Origin: Przewalskia tangutica
Lineage: Eukaryota; Streptophyta; Magnoliopsida; Solanales; Solanaceae
DNA: 64,000 nucleotides
NCBI GenBank assembly: GCA_029844215.1
Contig: CM056733.1
Span: 16,365,501-16,429,500, forward strand
Direction: 5' to 3'
Position 1 is the stretch's first letter, and each line of letters opens with the position of its first letter. The notes below the pieces were generated by a model that saw only the letters and a list, made by a program, of their open reading frames with translations, did no database searches and had not been told where the DNA came from. Made by a program: the position numbers and the translations under genes. This document shows, piece by piece, positions 42,656-55,694 of this stretch.

Positions 42656-45600
42656 TGTTATACCCCGTAGTTCCGTGGTATATAGGTGAGGATGTACGCA
42701 CGAGAATACGCATGTAAATTTTGGAAAGAAATAAAGACGTGATTTTTCGACTAAAAGTTTCCGTTTTGTGAAGGAAAAAGGTTCGTTGATGGAATTGGAT
42801 TCCCGATTTGGTATTTGGGCTTCTTGAATTATATTAGAATTATGGAATTTTATTTCCGGAATTGGTCACGTGGGCCCACTGAGAAATTTACGCTGTGGGG
42901 CCCACTTTGTTTTCTAGATTTTGCCTTTATGGATATTTTCTAAGATGAAATATTTTGGACGAGTAGGAGGCGACACGTGTCACCCCTAGGTGGCCTCATG
43001 GCCGAAATTTGCTAACAAGTGGCAAGACAAGTGGCCTTGTCTTGCTAGATATTTTGCGGACAAGTCGCCTAGTCTTGCTAGATATTTTGTGTGGACAAGT
43101 GGCTTGTGGGACCCACACACACTTGTCCCCAATCTCAACCACACACTTGCCTTCATCCTAGCCCTCGTTGTCCTATATATGCACCCTTTGTTGATGACAA
43201 CTTCCACACTTAACCATTTCAAGACAAGAAATTCTCCCTTCTCCCTTGACCTTGCTCTCGTTTTGAGCCCATTTCTTGACCTAAATTTGTCCAACAATTC
43301 TTAAACTCTCAAGTGTTCTTCCCAAGGTGTTAGGAAGATTGTGTACCAAGAGTTGGAAAAGATTTCACACCCCTAACCTATTGTTCACGCCGAAACTTAC
43401 TAGTTGGAAACCCTAAGTGTTCTTCACTTTTTGGAGTTAGTTCTCAAGAGAAGTTGGTTAGAGCTTCTATGGGTTGCTTGTAGCGGATTGGAACGGAAAT
43501 ATTTGGAGCTAAGACTTGCTTGGAGCGACATTAAGTTCTTGGATAATTTTGGGCTATTTGAGGTAGTAAACCTTAACCTCTTTGTGAATCGTCATTATAC
43601 ATATATTATAAGTATATTACGAGTATATAAAATATGGAGTAAAGTTTGGAAAAGTTGGATCTTGTTAACTTGTTAAAAGAAAGGATTGGCCGCTTGCCAT
43701 TAAAATGGTAAAACGCATCTTACTTGTGGAAGTAATTAACAAAGTAACTATAACTTATATTAAGATGGAATATAAGTTGGATGACTAATGAAGTAATTGG
43801 ATAAGTAAATGGACAAAGTTGCCAAGGACCCCAACTTAAGGATCAGATTTACTTTGGATCAGATTTACTTTGGACAAGATTTACTTTGGAATGTATTTAC
43901 TTTGGACAAGATTTACTTTGGACCGTATTTACTTTGGATCAGATTTACATTTCGCGGGGAAGATTGTTCAATCGCGTGCTTGGGCGTGTGATCCCTTTTT
44001 AATTATTGTATTGTTATGAGGCGTGATAGTAAACCGCGTTACCGTCGCCGTAATCCCCTTCTTTTACTTGTTGTTATTATGGAGGCGTGATAGTAAACCG
44101 CTACCGCTTGGGCGTGTAATCCCCTTCTTTATGTTGTTTAATTATTACGCCTTATATATATATATGGTATATATATTACGTTATTCGCCTTGGAGAAAGA
44201 TGGAAAAGTGAGTAAAACGGGAAGTGTCACTAATTTTCCGTAGAATTAGAGGCTTTTTATTGGTATAAGTCTTCAATGGTAAGAAAGGTTTGATAGAAGT
44301 ACTATGACCATTTTAGGAGTGGAGTACTACGTGTGGCGTGATCTACTTGGCTTAAGTAGTAGCCGACGGTCAAGTACTGAGCGTTTTGCTATTTGTCGAT
44401 AATCGCCGCGAGGTATGTGAACCTCTTCCTATCTTTTCTAGCATGATTGTTGTGAACTATGTAGTACGGTAGACGCATACGTGTGCTAAGTGATTTGGTT
44501 GGTTTAAAACATAGTGTTATAATAGCTTTATGAGAAGTTAGTTATAACGACTTTATGTAGGTAAAAGAATGGTTTATTGATTGTAGAAAGATAAGAGACT
44601 TGACTTATACACGACTTGATTTTGAAAGTTAAGAGACTTGATCTTGAAAGATAAGAGACTTGACTTAGTTTGACTTGTTATGAATTTTGTTAAAATGTTG
44701 TAAAACCTCATTCATGAGTAATGAGTAGTTGGTTTTAAAAGAATAATGTTTTACCGATTTCGAAATGAGATTAAGTATCGAACAAACCATCGCAGCTAAT
44801 AAAGGAAATGTATTGACTAATTGTTATTAAAACCAAGAGAAACCTCCATCCGCATGTAAGCTAAGATGAGACAAAATGATATTACATTTCCTAGATCATG
44901 GCCGCTTATAAGATTGTAATAGACAAGAACAACCTACTCACACATAAGGCATATGTTTCTCAAATTTGTTTTAAAGGAGAATTATATTCTTAAGTGATTA
45001 AAACTATGAATCATAAACCTTTCAAAATGAGAAACTTGAGCATTTGAAATTAGGCAAACTTGAACGCTTGGAAAATAATGTGTTACTTGATTTTACAAGG
45101 GAAGTGTTTTGATTTACTTAAAAGATAGTCCTCTATTTTATACTACGAACATCAGGTGACTTTTGTGAAAGAAACGTATCTTTTAAAAGAGTTAATGTAT
45201 GTAATACTTTAGGTCGTAACCGGATTTTGGCATAAAATTATAGTACCTTAAGTTGTGTGTAACTTGCCTATGTTTGCGTGTGATAGCCTTGTTGTGCAAG
45301 TATCAGATTTTACTTGACCACCGGTTCATGGGATGAACCGAATGTATTTCACTCGACTACCGCGTCATGGGATGAACCGAATGTATTTCACTGACCACCG
45401 CTGCTCACGGATGAACCGAATGTATTTCACTCGACTACCGCTGGCCCATGGATGGATCGGAATGTATTCCATCCGACTACCGAAGTTCATGATAACCGAA
45501 TGTATTCCACACATTTCTATACCGGGTCCATGAGATGGGCCGAGACATGTTATACGTATCACATGGTTTGTACCTAGATCACGGCAGAGGAAGGAGTTCC

Positions 45601-46156
45601 ACGGGCATGAGGATGACTTTGAGGCGTGAGTCCCCGACTTGACATGACCGCTTATGTTATGAAATGTAGTTTGGTTATCATACATGTCTCCTGCTTTATA
45701 TAGATCGTTATGATTTCATTTACTGATTTTTCGCCACATACTTGGTACTGCCAGATCGACCTCCTTCGTGGCCGCGTCATGCCGCAGTAGAGGTACATCG
45801 GTTGTGGATCCTCGCCATGATCACGCTCAACAGATTGGGAAGCCCCGTTTCTCGAGGCTTATCTTTTGCATGTTACCCTGAGTCCAGTAGGTTCTTGTAC
45901 ATTCGTGGTATGGCGGGGCCCCGTCCCGTCATAGTTATTGTCACTTCTTAGGTCCAGTAGTATCACTGTGGGCGAGTTTGTAAAAAGGATAACTGTCGGT
46001 TTAATGAATATATACGTAAGGCAACGCTTTGGTTGGCCTGCTTATTTATCATGTCTCTTGTTTCATGTTTATGTTTTTATTTCCGCCGATTTCTCTCGAT
46101 GTTGTATCACGGCGGTGCCCGGTAAGGCACTACCACGCCCCTGCTCGGTCGTGACA
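42656..46156 (+). repeat. H 3' LTR
   Basis: Partner of 37003-40489, with repeats at 43840-43949 and about 45310-45510, inverted repeat 44464-44478 and stem-loop 44516-44548. It is followed by TAAGG at 46157-46161. Differences between the pair include CCAGGG against CCGTGG and CCCAGAT against CCCGAT. Confidence 0.94.
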
Positions 46157-46161
46157 TAAGG

Positions 46162-47116
46162 ATACACTGTATCTATCGCCGCTACCCTATGTCGCTCCAA
46201 TCAATCCCGCCTGGCGCAAGCATAACAAGTCGCCGAAGCACGACACTCCCACAACGACACTCAACACAACGGCCACACCGAAAGCGGGTGGCCTCCTCGC
46301 TAACATCCCTTCCTCTCCGACCATCAATCCGCAATCGACCGTAGGTCGAGTCCTCCTACTAGGACATCTTTTCGACACATGGCTCGACGGCCGCAGTAAA
46401 ACAAGCACCAACAACAAGATGACATTCCCGACGACGTCACACACCGTGAACACCGGAAAACTAAACCCTACCGCTAGAACCTACGATAGCCGTGAATCGT
46501 GAGCCCCGAGTTCTGACCAACTCCGCATACCCCGAACGCTCAAGTTTGTGGAGGACCACTCGATCGGGCGGAGGCGCATATCTAGTCTCGCCGCGAGGTG
46601 ATTCGCCGAAGTTACCAAAGGACTCTTGCCCCGCCCTCTTCTCGCCGATTGGTTAACCCGCCGATCTTACGCTTTCGCCGCGCATAAGCCCGCATACGCC
46701 CATGCTCAAGCTCGATCAAGAGCTACTCTTGCACAACCCTCTCTTAAATAGTCATCAAGACCCGTGATAAATCGATACCTAAAATACTCTCTGGTAGCCA
46801 AATCCCTAGCTAGTAACAGGGTCGTTTCTTTGCAATATATATTCTCTGTTCCCGGTCGTGGAACTGAAGGCGTAAATGTCATGGCCGCAGAGAGGAATCG
46901 CCGCCGTGCAACTCAATGGGCTAGCGACGAGCGTAACTCCCGAACGAAGCACCACCTCAGTGATGATTGGGCTCGTGCTCTAGTAACCTCTCAGACTATA
47001 ATCGCAGCCTTCCTACCGCTTTGCCCTTCTCGCCCGGGTTGCCTTACGCGGAGGCATAACAGGTACGGGAAAAAAATACGTTAGAGGGGTCCAACTTATA
47101 ACACAGCTCTAAGGCA
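46162..47116 (-). pseudogene. Gypsy F gag (ATG at 47055-47057) and truncated leader (47058-47116)
   Basis: On the minus strand the leader ends CTAACGTATTTTTTT..., then ATGCCTCCGCGTAAGGCAACC begins gag. After the N-terminal part the sequence jumps to the later gag region (LDDYLREGCARVAL), so the central gag domain is deleted. It ends in the non-coding block that is cut by H. The leader is truncated at about 47114, where G sequence starts. Confidence 0.72.
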
Positions 47117-48142
47117 TGATCTGAGCAGACCTCGATCGGTTAGCACCCTTGCTACCCTGGAAATCCGAAGTCCTGGGGCCCTAACTCGCCTCAATACTCG
47201 GGCCAGACCGACAATGATGGGAGTGCTCGAGCTAGCCGGGTGCAAATCTAGATCACTGAGGCCGCCCACCCCGAGAACTACCAAAAGAACCGCCGCCTTG
47301 GCCTTCTTCTCGATGCCGATATCCGACCCGCCGGCCTCTACGCCTCGCATCCGAGTGCATGAGCCTGCATACGGGTAATGTCCATGCCTGGCTGAAGAGC
47401 CACACCCGCACAAGACTCGACCATATAATCATCTAGCCCGGTGACGTAGCGATGCACCCTGTCCTCCAAATCCGCTACCAGTGCAGGGACATATCGAACC
47501 AAAGAATCGAACTCGACATTGTATTCCCTAATGCGGCCCTCTGCCTCGAGAACAAAAATCTGTACCCGCGTGCCTCTTCATCCGCGAGGCAAGAGGTGAG
47601 TGAGGAAAGCCTCCGAGAACTCATCCCAAGTAGCTGGGGACGCGTGCTCTCCCCGGGATAACTCCCACGAATCAAACCAATCGAATGCGGTATCACGCAG
47701 CCGATGCGAACCGAAGATCACGGACTCGGTCTCCGACACTCGATCACCTCATAATCCTTCAGAATCGACGGATGAACTCCTCGCGATCATCCTCCGCCTC
47801 GACAGTAAAACTCGGGCGGCTACAACTCGTGAAATCTCGTAGCCTCAAACTATCTCGCCTCGGGTGAACCACGGTACTATCGTGCCGAATCGAATCGCCG
47901 ATCCAGCCTATCTCATGTTCGCCACGATCCCGCCAGAATCGCCATCTCTCCTTGTACTTAACTCTCCGCCCAGCCGTGGGACAGAGGTACTGTGGTTCGC
48001 TGGGCCGGGCGGCGCTATGGAACTCGCCACCGAGGTATCGCCTCGTAAGAATCGCTCGTGCCCTCGTGACTCTCGGTGTCCTACTATCAGATCCCTAGGC
48101 TGCCTTGCCCTTCTGGGCCAGGGTTGCCTTACGTGGAGGCAT
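47117..48142 (-). pseudogene. G-type gag, 5' part only (truncated copy)
   Basis: Starts at ATG 48140-48142 (minus) and parallels the complete G gag (54300-55489) until GACCGAGGTC-like sequence at 47117, where it is fused to the F leader. Frames are broken. Its own pol and 3' LTR are missing. Confidence 0.75.
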
Positions 48143-48348
48143 AACTGTTTACAGAAAATGAATACGTTAGAGGGGTCCAACTTATAACACAGCTCTAAGG
48201 CATGATCTCAGAGTGAGAAGAATGGAAACCAATCCTAAATATCCTATAGCCTCCTCGACATTCGTGTGGTGCACAACACACCGATAATCAAGACTCTACT
48301 AGATACGGTTCAGACACTTTCCGAGGATTAATCGCTCGATATCACTTT
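48143..48348 (-). promoter_or_regulatory. Leader and primer site of the truncated G copy
   Basis: The degenerate primer site (minus) reads TGATATCGAGC at about 48334-48345, next to the LTR end at 48349. The leader matches 55490-55694. Confidence 0.78.
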
Positions 48349-50788
48349 TGTCACGACTGCCTGTGGATCGTGATCGTGCCTTATCCGCACCCAAGTAGTC
48401 ATACATCGAGTAATCGGAATATAAAACAAGACATGAAACAGCTTGTAAAATGAGACACGCTTTACGCGAGAAAGGTCGCTTTCTAAGATATATATATAAA
48501 CATAGTTTTGCGCTACATCCCAACCGCATAATAGGACTACAAACCTCTAAGAAGATAACAACTATGGCGTGGACCCGCCATACCCCGAATGTACAAAACT
48601 ATATACAACAACAGGGAGATCATACCTAAAAGTCGAGCCTCCTAGAAGATGGAGCTCCCGACACCAAAGCAAAAGATCCTAAGGATGTGGATCTAGCACT
48701 GCTTGCCCTTACCGCGGCATGAACGCACCCCAAGGAGGTCAAGATAACAAGTACCAAGTATGTGAAATCAGAACGCACTTAAATGAAATCAAAGTATTTA
48801 AAACCATTTGCAATACAATCGCTTCAATTGCATAGTGCCATATCACAAACAAGAACAATAATAGGTAAATCAGAATGTGTCTTTTCTAGGCCGCGAATGA
48901 TCGGCAAGGCCAATCGCCCATAGTATCATTATGCGTGCTAATCTCGACTTCCGCAAATCGCATAGTCACACATGCACCGCATGAGGTATTCTCGCGACGG
49001 GGTAGCTAACCCCGATACCCTCCTCGACTCCCGCATCCGCATAGTCTCACAGACCGTATAGTCACAGCATCGCATAGGCATCTCTCGCGTCGGGCTAAAA
49101 CGCCCGAATGATCAATCTCGAACTCCCGCAGCCCGCATAGTCACACGCATCGCATAGCCGTATAGACCCGCATCAAGGGTGGCAAGCCCTGTATAGCAAG
49201 TCGCGGGTAGGTGATATAATAACAGTACAACTGACTTACCGTTTAGCAACGTAAGCACAACAAGAATGACCCCCTTTCACCACATCACAAGACACTAACA
49301 TACGTAGCATCATAATATGTCTACTTTTCAAACAATCTTACTACACCTTACAGAAATCAATACAAGCTTTTTATAAACAAATAAGTAAACAGTTCCTTTT
49401 ATCTTTCTTAAGTTGTTATACCTAACTTCCCATAAAGCTAGTATAACTCTTAAGCTTTTTGTGTAAAAACCAAATATTTCTCTTCTGATAAAAATGATTC
49501 AGTATTCTTTTGAAATGCTTCAAGATCCTTATTATTCAGGCTTAAGTCACAAGACATTGCCGTAAGTATTATTCAGGCTTAAGTCAAAAGACATTGCCGT
49601 AATTATTATTCAGTTAACACACGTACTTCTACCGTACTATATATATATTTAAAATATCATGCTCAAGAGTATAGGAAGAATCACATACCTTCTCGGCGAA
49701 ATCCACCTGCCAAGTCGAATATGTCGCGCGCAGAGAATCAGCCTATAATAGTTAAATACGTCTATCAACGTCTAGACTATTCTCAGAAATGCTCTAAGTA
49801 GAGGTTCCTATTCTACGGAAAATTGGGCAAGACTTCCCTACCCGTCGAGCTACTCAAGTTCATCAGAAACAAATTCTATGTAAGTACAGTTCAATTATTC
49901 TTCTTTTACACCCTTCTACTGTGATAACAGTTCAATTCTATACATTAATATTCTTTCATATCTTATACTCAAGTCTTAACTATTCTTATATGTAATATCC
50001 AATTACAATAGAAGGACAAGAGTATTTACCTCGATAAGCCCAAAATTATCCAAGTTAAATGTCGCTCCTGAGCAAGGTTTAGCTCCTAATTTGTACGCTC
50101 CGATAGCTCCAAGAACCCTTAGAATTTCCCAACAACTTCTACTAAAAATACTATAAGGGAATTGGGCTAGGGTATTTTGGAATAGTAACTTAAACTTGGA
50201 AGACAACTATTCTACCACTGTCGGGGGGGTAGGTTTCGCTAGGCTGTAGAGGAAGAGGGTTGTTTCGGCTAAGCTTCACTCAAGGGGGGGAGAGGAGGCT
50301 TTGGACGAAAAACTTATAAGAGAGGGGAGGGATTTTCAAGACTTGGAGAATGGATTTGTGGATGAAGAAAACCTTCAAGTTAGAGGGGTATTTATAGGCC
50401 AACCAATGGCCAAGATGAAGCCAAGTGCTATGCAAGTGTAGGGTGAGGATTTAGGCAAGTGTCCTTATCCATCTACTACTCAAAAATATCCTACCAACTC
50501 CTTGACAAAACAAGGAACCTTTCGTCCCCTTTACCGCCCAAACATCCTCCAATTAGAGGGTGACAAGTGTCGCCCTCTCGTTGGTCCAAAATGTTTCGTC
50601 TCTCGGAAAAATCCGCAAAAATTATAAATGACATAGCCGGAATTTTCCCTTCGCAAGTTTGGTAAAACGTTTCGTCGGAAAACGATTCTTTTAGTGAGTT
50701 GTGCACAAGTATTTTCGTCCAACCTAACTTTAAGACTAAACTTTTAGACGCACGCCCCACGCATATACTGGAAATACGGGGTATAACA
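48349..50788 (-). repeat. G middle LTR, shared by two internal regions
   Basis: A 2440-bp LTR in minus orientation, with a primer site and gag on its left and a polypurine tract and pol on its right, so it is the 5' LTR of one copy and the 3' LTR of the other. It has stem-loop 49415-49447, inverted repeat 49623-49637, TATA box 50389-50396 and palindrome 50556-50577. Confidence 0.9.
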
Positions 50789-50825
50789 TTCTCCCCTCCT
50801 TAGAAACATTCGTCTCGAATGTTCC
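50789..50825 (-). promoter_or_regulatory. G polypurine tract and hairpin
   Basis: The purine strand CTAAGGAGGGGAGAA abuts the LTR; the hairpin has arms GGAACATTCG and CGAATGTTTC-like at 50803-50825. Confidence 0.8.
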
Positions 50826-50889
50826 TTCCCAAGACAGTTAACGATAAGGTTCTTCATAACTAAAACAGTTTACAAATGCCACATACGGC

Positions 50890-51500
50890 CACAAAACAAT
50901 ACTTAGGCATATATGACAATGAAAATTTACAAGTAGGAAAGTGAGTTACCTGGAGGTGTGGGGAATAGGTGAGGATACTTCTGTCTCATGTCCTCCTCAG
51001 CTTCCCACGTCATCTCCTCCCGAGCTCGTTCGCCACAAGACTTTGACGAAGCCACGCCCCGTCCGCAGACGCTTAACTCGACGATCGATTATCGCTATGG
51101 GAATCTCCTCATACGATAACCCCTGGCCACCGACATCGCCAATCGGTGTACCTAGATGGATCCCCGATACACCTCCTCAAAGATAGAAACGTGAAAACCG
51201 GATGCACCGCTTCCGGACGGACGACAGATCCAACTCATAGGCAACCTTGCCTACCTCGCGACAATCTGACACGGCACAATGTACTGGCCGAAGTTTCCTT
51301 TCTTCCCGAATCTCATCACACCTTCATGGGTGATACCTTCAGAAAACCCAATCATCAACTCGAACTCGGATGCCGACGACGATGATCTGCATAAGACTTC
51401 GCCGACTTCGAGCCGCCAAGAACCGCTTCCCGGATAAGCTTCACCTTATCCATCGCCGCCGCACCAACCGTCCTACTAATCGCACTCGCCTATCAAACCA
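50890..51500 (-). pseudogene. G chromodomain and integrase C-terminus, decayed
   Basis: The reverse complement reads a chromodomain-like end (EEMTWEAEEDM-type stretch at about 50990-51010, then the C-terminus near 50950), MKGVM-type sequence near 51330 and VKLI near 51440. All in pieces. Confidence 0.72.
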
Positions 51501-52290
51501 GCCTTATCGGCGATCTGCACTTCCTCCCATACAAGGCCTCATAAGGCGCCATCTGAATACCGAGTGGTAGCTATTATTATATGCAAACTCAACTAGAGGC
51601 AAATGATCCTCCCACTACCCTCGAATCAATAACGCAGCTCGCAGATATCCTCAAGAGTCCGATAGTGCGCCACCGTCCGTCACTGTGGATGGAATGCAGT
51701 ACTCAGGCTCACCTGCGTCCCTAAACCCTTCTGGAAAGACCTCCAAAAGTTAGCCGTAAAATGGGCTCCTCTGTCTGATATGATCGAAATAGGGACTCCA
51801 GCAATCTGACGATCTCTCGGATGTAAAGTCTGGCATAATCCTCAGCCGAAAAAGTCGTCCTGACGGGAAGAAAGTGGGCTGATTTCGTCAGCCTGTCGAC
51901 GATAACCCATATAGAATCATGTCTCCTCTGAGTGCGAGGTAATCTTGTGATAAAGTCCATATTGATCACCTCCCACTTCCAGGTCGGGATATCTATCGTC
52001 TGCAACAAACCACCAGGCCTCTGGTGCTCTACCTTCACCTGCTGACAACACGGGCACTGAGCTACGAACTCTGCAACGTCCATCTTCAAGCCATCCCACC
52101 AATACACAGATCTAAGGTCGTGGTACATCTTGGTCGACCCTGGATGGATAGAGTAACGCGCGCTGTGTGCTTCCCGTAACTCCGCCAAGTCCTCAAACAT
52201 CCGAACACACAACTCGCCTCAAACCTTAGCACCCCATCGTGCTACCTCAAAAGCGACCCTTGCCTCACGAAGAGCCGTATCACGATACCG
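51501..52290 (-). pseudogene. G integrase core and zinc domain
   Basis: The 51721-52212 frame holds EAHSARYSIHPGSTKMYHD, VAQCPCCQQVKVEHQRP (H-H-C-C domain), NMDFITRLPRTQ (first Asp; Gly to Arg in TGLP) and DYARLYIREIVRLL. The ISDRGA region follows out of frame (SYQTEEP). The NNSY/APYEALYGRK segment is near 51530-51580. Confidence 0.85.
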
Positions 52291-52930
52291 AATCAAAACC
52301 GATCCTCAAATTGCCTCTTCACCTCCTCGACGATGGAAGACTCGGCAACCTCTCGAACTCGAACCCCACCGCTATCGTAATCAATCAAACAGACACCAAG
52401 GCTCGCTAATCGATGCAAATCGCGAACTGTGCCCTCCTCTCCGCCGCACATCCGATAGACTCCCATCGACCTACGACTAAGAGCATCCGCCACAACATGG
52501 CCTTCCCCGTGGTACAAGATGTCAACATCATAATCTCGAAAGCACTCTAACCACCGCCTCGCCGTAAGTTCACTCCTCCGTCGAAGATATACCGAGGCTC
52601 TTGTGGTCCAGATAAATATCCACACGAACTCCATACAAATAGTGCCTCCAGATCTTCAAGGCGTGAATCACCGCCGCTAACTCCAAATCATGGGTGGGTA
52701 GTTCCTCTCGTGTTTCTTGCCGCCGATGCATACGCTATAACCTTGCCCCGCCGCATCAACACACATCCCAACCCGATGCCCGACGTATCACAATACACGC
52801 ATATAGCCGTGGACCTCCGGAAGAGTAAGAACGGGCGGCCGCCGCCTTTTCCTTCAAGAATCGGAAACCACCGCCACACGCATCACCATCAAACTTAGCC
52901 GCTTTCTCGAGTCACCTAGTCAATGGTGCG
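52291..52930 (-). pseudogene. G RNase H and linker, decayed
   Basis: 52688-52879 has CVYCDTSGIGLGCVLMRRG and 52293-52634 has WTTRASVYL, FRDYDVDILYHGEGHVVAD and LASLGVCLIDYDSGGVRVRE. Confidence 0.82.
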
Positions 52931-53830
52931 TAGATAGAAGCAAACTTCTACGAACCGATAATAACTCGCAAGGCCCGAAATCGCGAACCTCGCCGGAGTA
53001 GTAGGTCGAGGCCAACTCTCGATCGCCGATCTTGGCCGTATTCACCAATACCATCAACCCCACAATATGCCCAAGAAAAGCCACCAAGTCAACCGTAACT
53101 CACACTTCAAAACTTAGCGCGATAATCGCTGGTCTCGAGAACTCTCAAAGACAAGCCTCAAATGCTCCGCATGCTCCTCGCCTGAGCGAATAAACCAAGA
53201 TATCATCAATGAACACTATCACAAACGTGTCCAAAAATGGTTTGAACACTCGGTTCATCAAATCCATGAATACCACGAGCATTGGTCAACCCAAAAGACA
53301 TGACCGAACTCATAATGCCCGCACGTCCAAATGCATCCTAGGGACATCCGCCTCTCGACTGCACTGATGATAGCCCGATCGCAGATCAATCTTGAGAAAC
53401 ATCTCGCACTCGCACCGGTCGAACAAATCATCAATCCCGGGAAGGGGTATTCGTTTAATGGTCACCTTGTTCACCGTCAGATCAACACACGCGCAGCGGC
53501 CCCGCCCTTCTTCTTCACGAATAATACCGGCGCTCCCCAGGGAGAAACACTAGGTCTGATGAAGCCCTTCTCTAGCAAATCTCTCAGCTGGTCCTTCAAC
53601 TCTCTCAACTCGGCAGGTGCCATTCTGTATGGCGGAATGAAAATGGGCCGAGTGTCTGCAGCACATCAATACAAAACTCTATCTCCTCTCGGGAGGATAC
53701 CGGGAGGTCGTCCGAAACACGCCCGGGAACTCTCGACTATCGGAATCGATCAAAATCGCACTGCAGCCTCGAGATCAAACACCCGAACGTGATGGTAGAT
53801 GTACCCTTTCTGCACCATCTTCCTAGCCTC
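52931..53830 (-). pseudogene. G reverse transcriptase, decayed
   Basis: No long frame, but the reverse complement matches A and C: FIDDILVYS near 53185-53215, a GYHQ-type region near 53360, VKKKG near 53510 and AELRELKDQL near 53590-53620. Short deletions break each domain. Confidence 0.78.
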
Positions 53831-54290
53831 GAGGTAGGAAATAAACCTACCCTCTACGATACAAATGTTCCTCCCACTGACAACCGGCCTCAGAAACCGA
53901 ACCGCACTACTCTCTCTCGCAGCTACATGGGCGTAGCAATAAGCTAGCCAATCCATAACCATGATCACATCAAAATCGGTCATATCCAACTCTATCAAGT
54001 AGGCTAGGTCCGACGATCAGATATGGTCACCGACAAGCCCTATATACCCGCCGAGCTACCACCGAATCACCACCGCGTAGCTACCTCGAAAGGGTCTATG
54101 GACTCGTGCTCTATCCCTATCCTACTAGCAATAAGGGAGATATATAGAGAGAGTAGAACCCGATCTATCAAGGCATACACATCGAATCCGAGAACCGATA
54201 AGGTACCGTGACGACATCGGTGAGGCCTCCCGATCCCGCCTACCGACAAGGCATAAATGCGGTTCGAGGACCGCTAGAATCGGGACCCGC
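53831..54290 (-). pseudogene. G protease and linker, decayed
   Basis: 54067-54249 has VYALIDRVLLSLYIS (active site DPGST lost), RIGIEHESIDPFEVAT; 53750-53998 has MIELDMTDFDVIMVMDWLAY and GRFISYLEARKMVQ. Confidence 0.78.
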
Positions 54291-55489
54291 GCCACGACTC
54301 GCCGCGACCGCTGGTCCATGAGTACCCCGCCCGGTGAGTAATCAAGGATGAAGACCGCAATGCACTGGCGCCGACTTACCCTCTCGCGCTCGCCTGACAG
54401 ACTTCTCGCATAATGACCCCGCCACAAGTGTAGCAAGATCCCGGCGTAGTACTACAGCTCCGAATGGAATCTACCACAACGGACACACCGAAAGCGGACC
54501 TCGATCGGTTAGCACCTTTGCTACTCGAAATCAAGTCCTGGCCCCGACCGCCCCAATACTCGCCGCATCGACAATGATGCTGGAGTGCTCGAGCTGGCGG
54601 GTGCAAATCTAGATCGGCCGAGGCCGCCCACCCGAGAACTACCAAAAGAACCGCCGCCTCGCCTTCTTCTCGATGTCGATATCTGCCGACCCGCCGGCCT
54701 CTACGCCTCGCATCCGAGTGCATGAGCTCGCATACGTAATGTCCATGCTCGGGTCAAGAGCCACACCCGCACAAGACTCGCCATATAATCATCTAGCCCT
54801 GACGTAGTGATGCACTCGCCCTCCATATCCGCTACCAATGCAGGACATATCGAACCAAAGAATCGAACTCGACATTGTACTCCCTAACTGCGCCCTCTCT
54901 ATCTCAAGAATAAAAATGCTGCCCGCGCCCTCTCATCCGCGAGGCAAGAAGTGAGTGAGGAAAGCCTCCGAGAACTCATCCTAAGTAGTTGGGGACGCGT
55001 GCTCTCCCGATAACTCCCACAACAAACCAATCGATCGCGGTATCACGCACCGACGCGAACCGAAGATCACGGACTCGGTCTCCGACGCCCGATCACCCTC
55101 ATAATCCTCTCAGAATCGACGGATGAACTCCTCGCGATCATCCTCCGCCGATCCGTAAAACTCGCGCTACAACTCAGAAATCTCGTAGCCTCAAACTATC
55201 TCGCTCGGGTGAACCACGGTACCATCGTGCTGAACTGAACCGCCGCAACCACTTATCCTCATGTTCGCCACGATCCCGCCGATCGCCATCTCTCAGTACT
55301 TAACCTCCGCCCCAGTGCCGTGGGACGCGAGGCGCGGTACCGTGGTCTCGGCTGGGCCGCGGCCTCATGGAACTCGCGCCACCGAGGTATCGCCTCGGGT
55401 AAGAACTGGCCTGTGCCTCGTGACTCTCTGTCCTACTAGCGCCTCCTCACGCTTTGCCCTTCCGGGCCCGGTTGCCTTACGCGAGGCAT
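54291..55489 (-). pseudogene. G gag, decayed
   Basis: ATG at 55487-55489 (minus). Fragments of the gag domain are spread over three frames. A CYTCGG-type remnant of the zinc knuckle is near 54430. CG-rich throughout compared with E gag. Confidence 0.75.
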
Positions 55490-55694
55490 AATCACATGTA
55501 AAAGGAATACGTTAGAGGGGTCCAACTTATAACACAGCTCTAAGGCATGATCTCAGAGTGAGAAGAATGGAAACCAATCCTAAATATCCTATAGCCTCCT
55601 GATTATTGGTGTGGTGCACAACACACCGATAATCAAGACTCTACTAGATGCGGTCAGAGACACTTTCCGAGGATTAATCGCTCGATATCACTTT
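55490..55694 (-). promoter_or_regulatory. G leader and primer site
   Basis: Degenerate Met-tRNA site (minus: TGATATCGAGC) at about 55680-55691 next to the LTR end at 55695. Confidence 0.78.

Larger units (their letters stand above)
37003..46156 (+). mobile_element. H: gag-only (TR-GAG-like) LTR retrotransposon
   Basis: LTRs of 3487 and 3501 bp and a TAAGG duplication on both sides. The 2166-bp interior has a primer site, a decayed gag, about 700 bp of non-coding sequence and a polypurine tract, but no pol. Elements with this layout are known as non-autonomous terminal-repeat retrotransposons with a gag domain; they depend on pol proteins of relatives. F shares its non-coding block and still has an integrase remnant. 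Confidence 0.9.

Noticed and set aside
46162..46500. A separate unknown gene left of the F gag
   Set aside because: On the minus strand it lines up with the 3' part of H gag and runs into the shared non-coding block, so it is the gag end of F.
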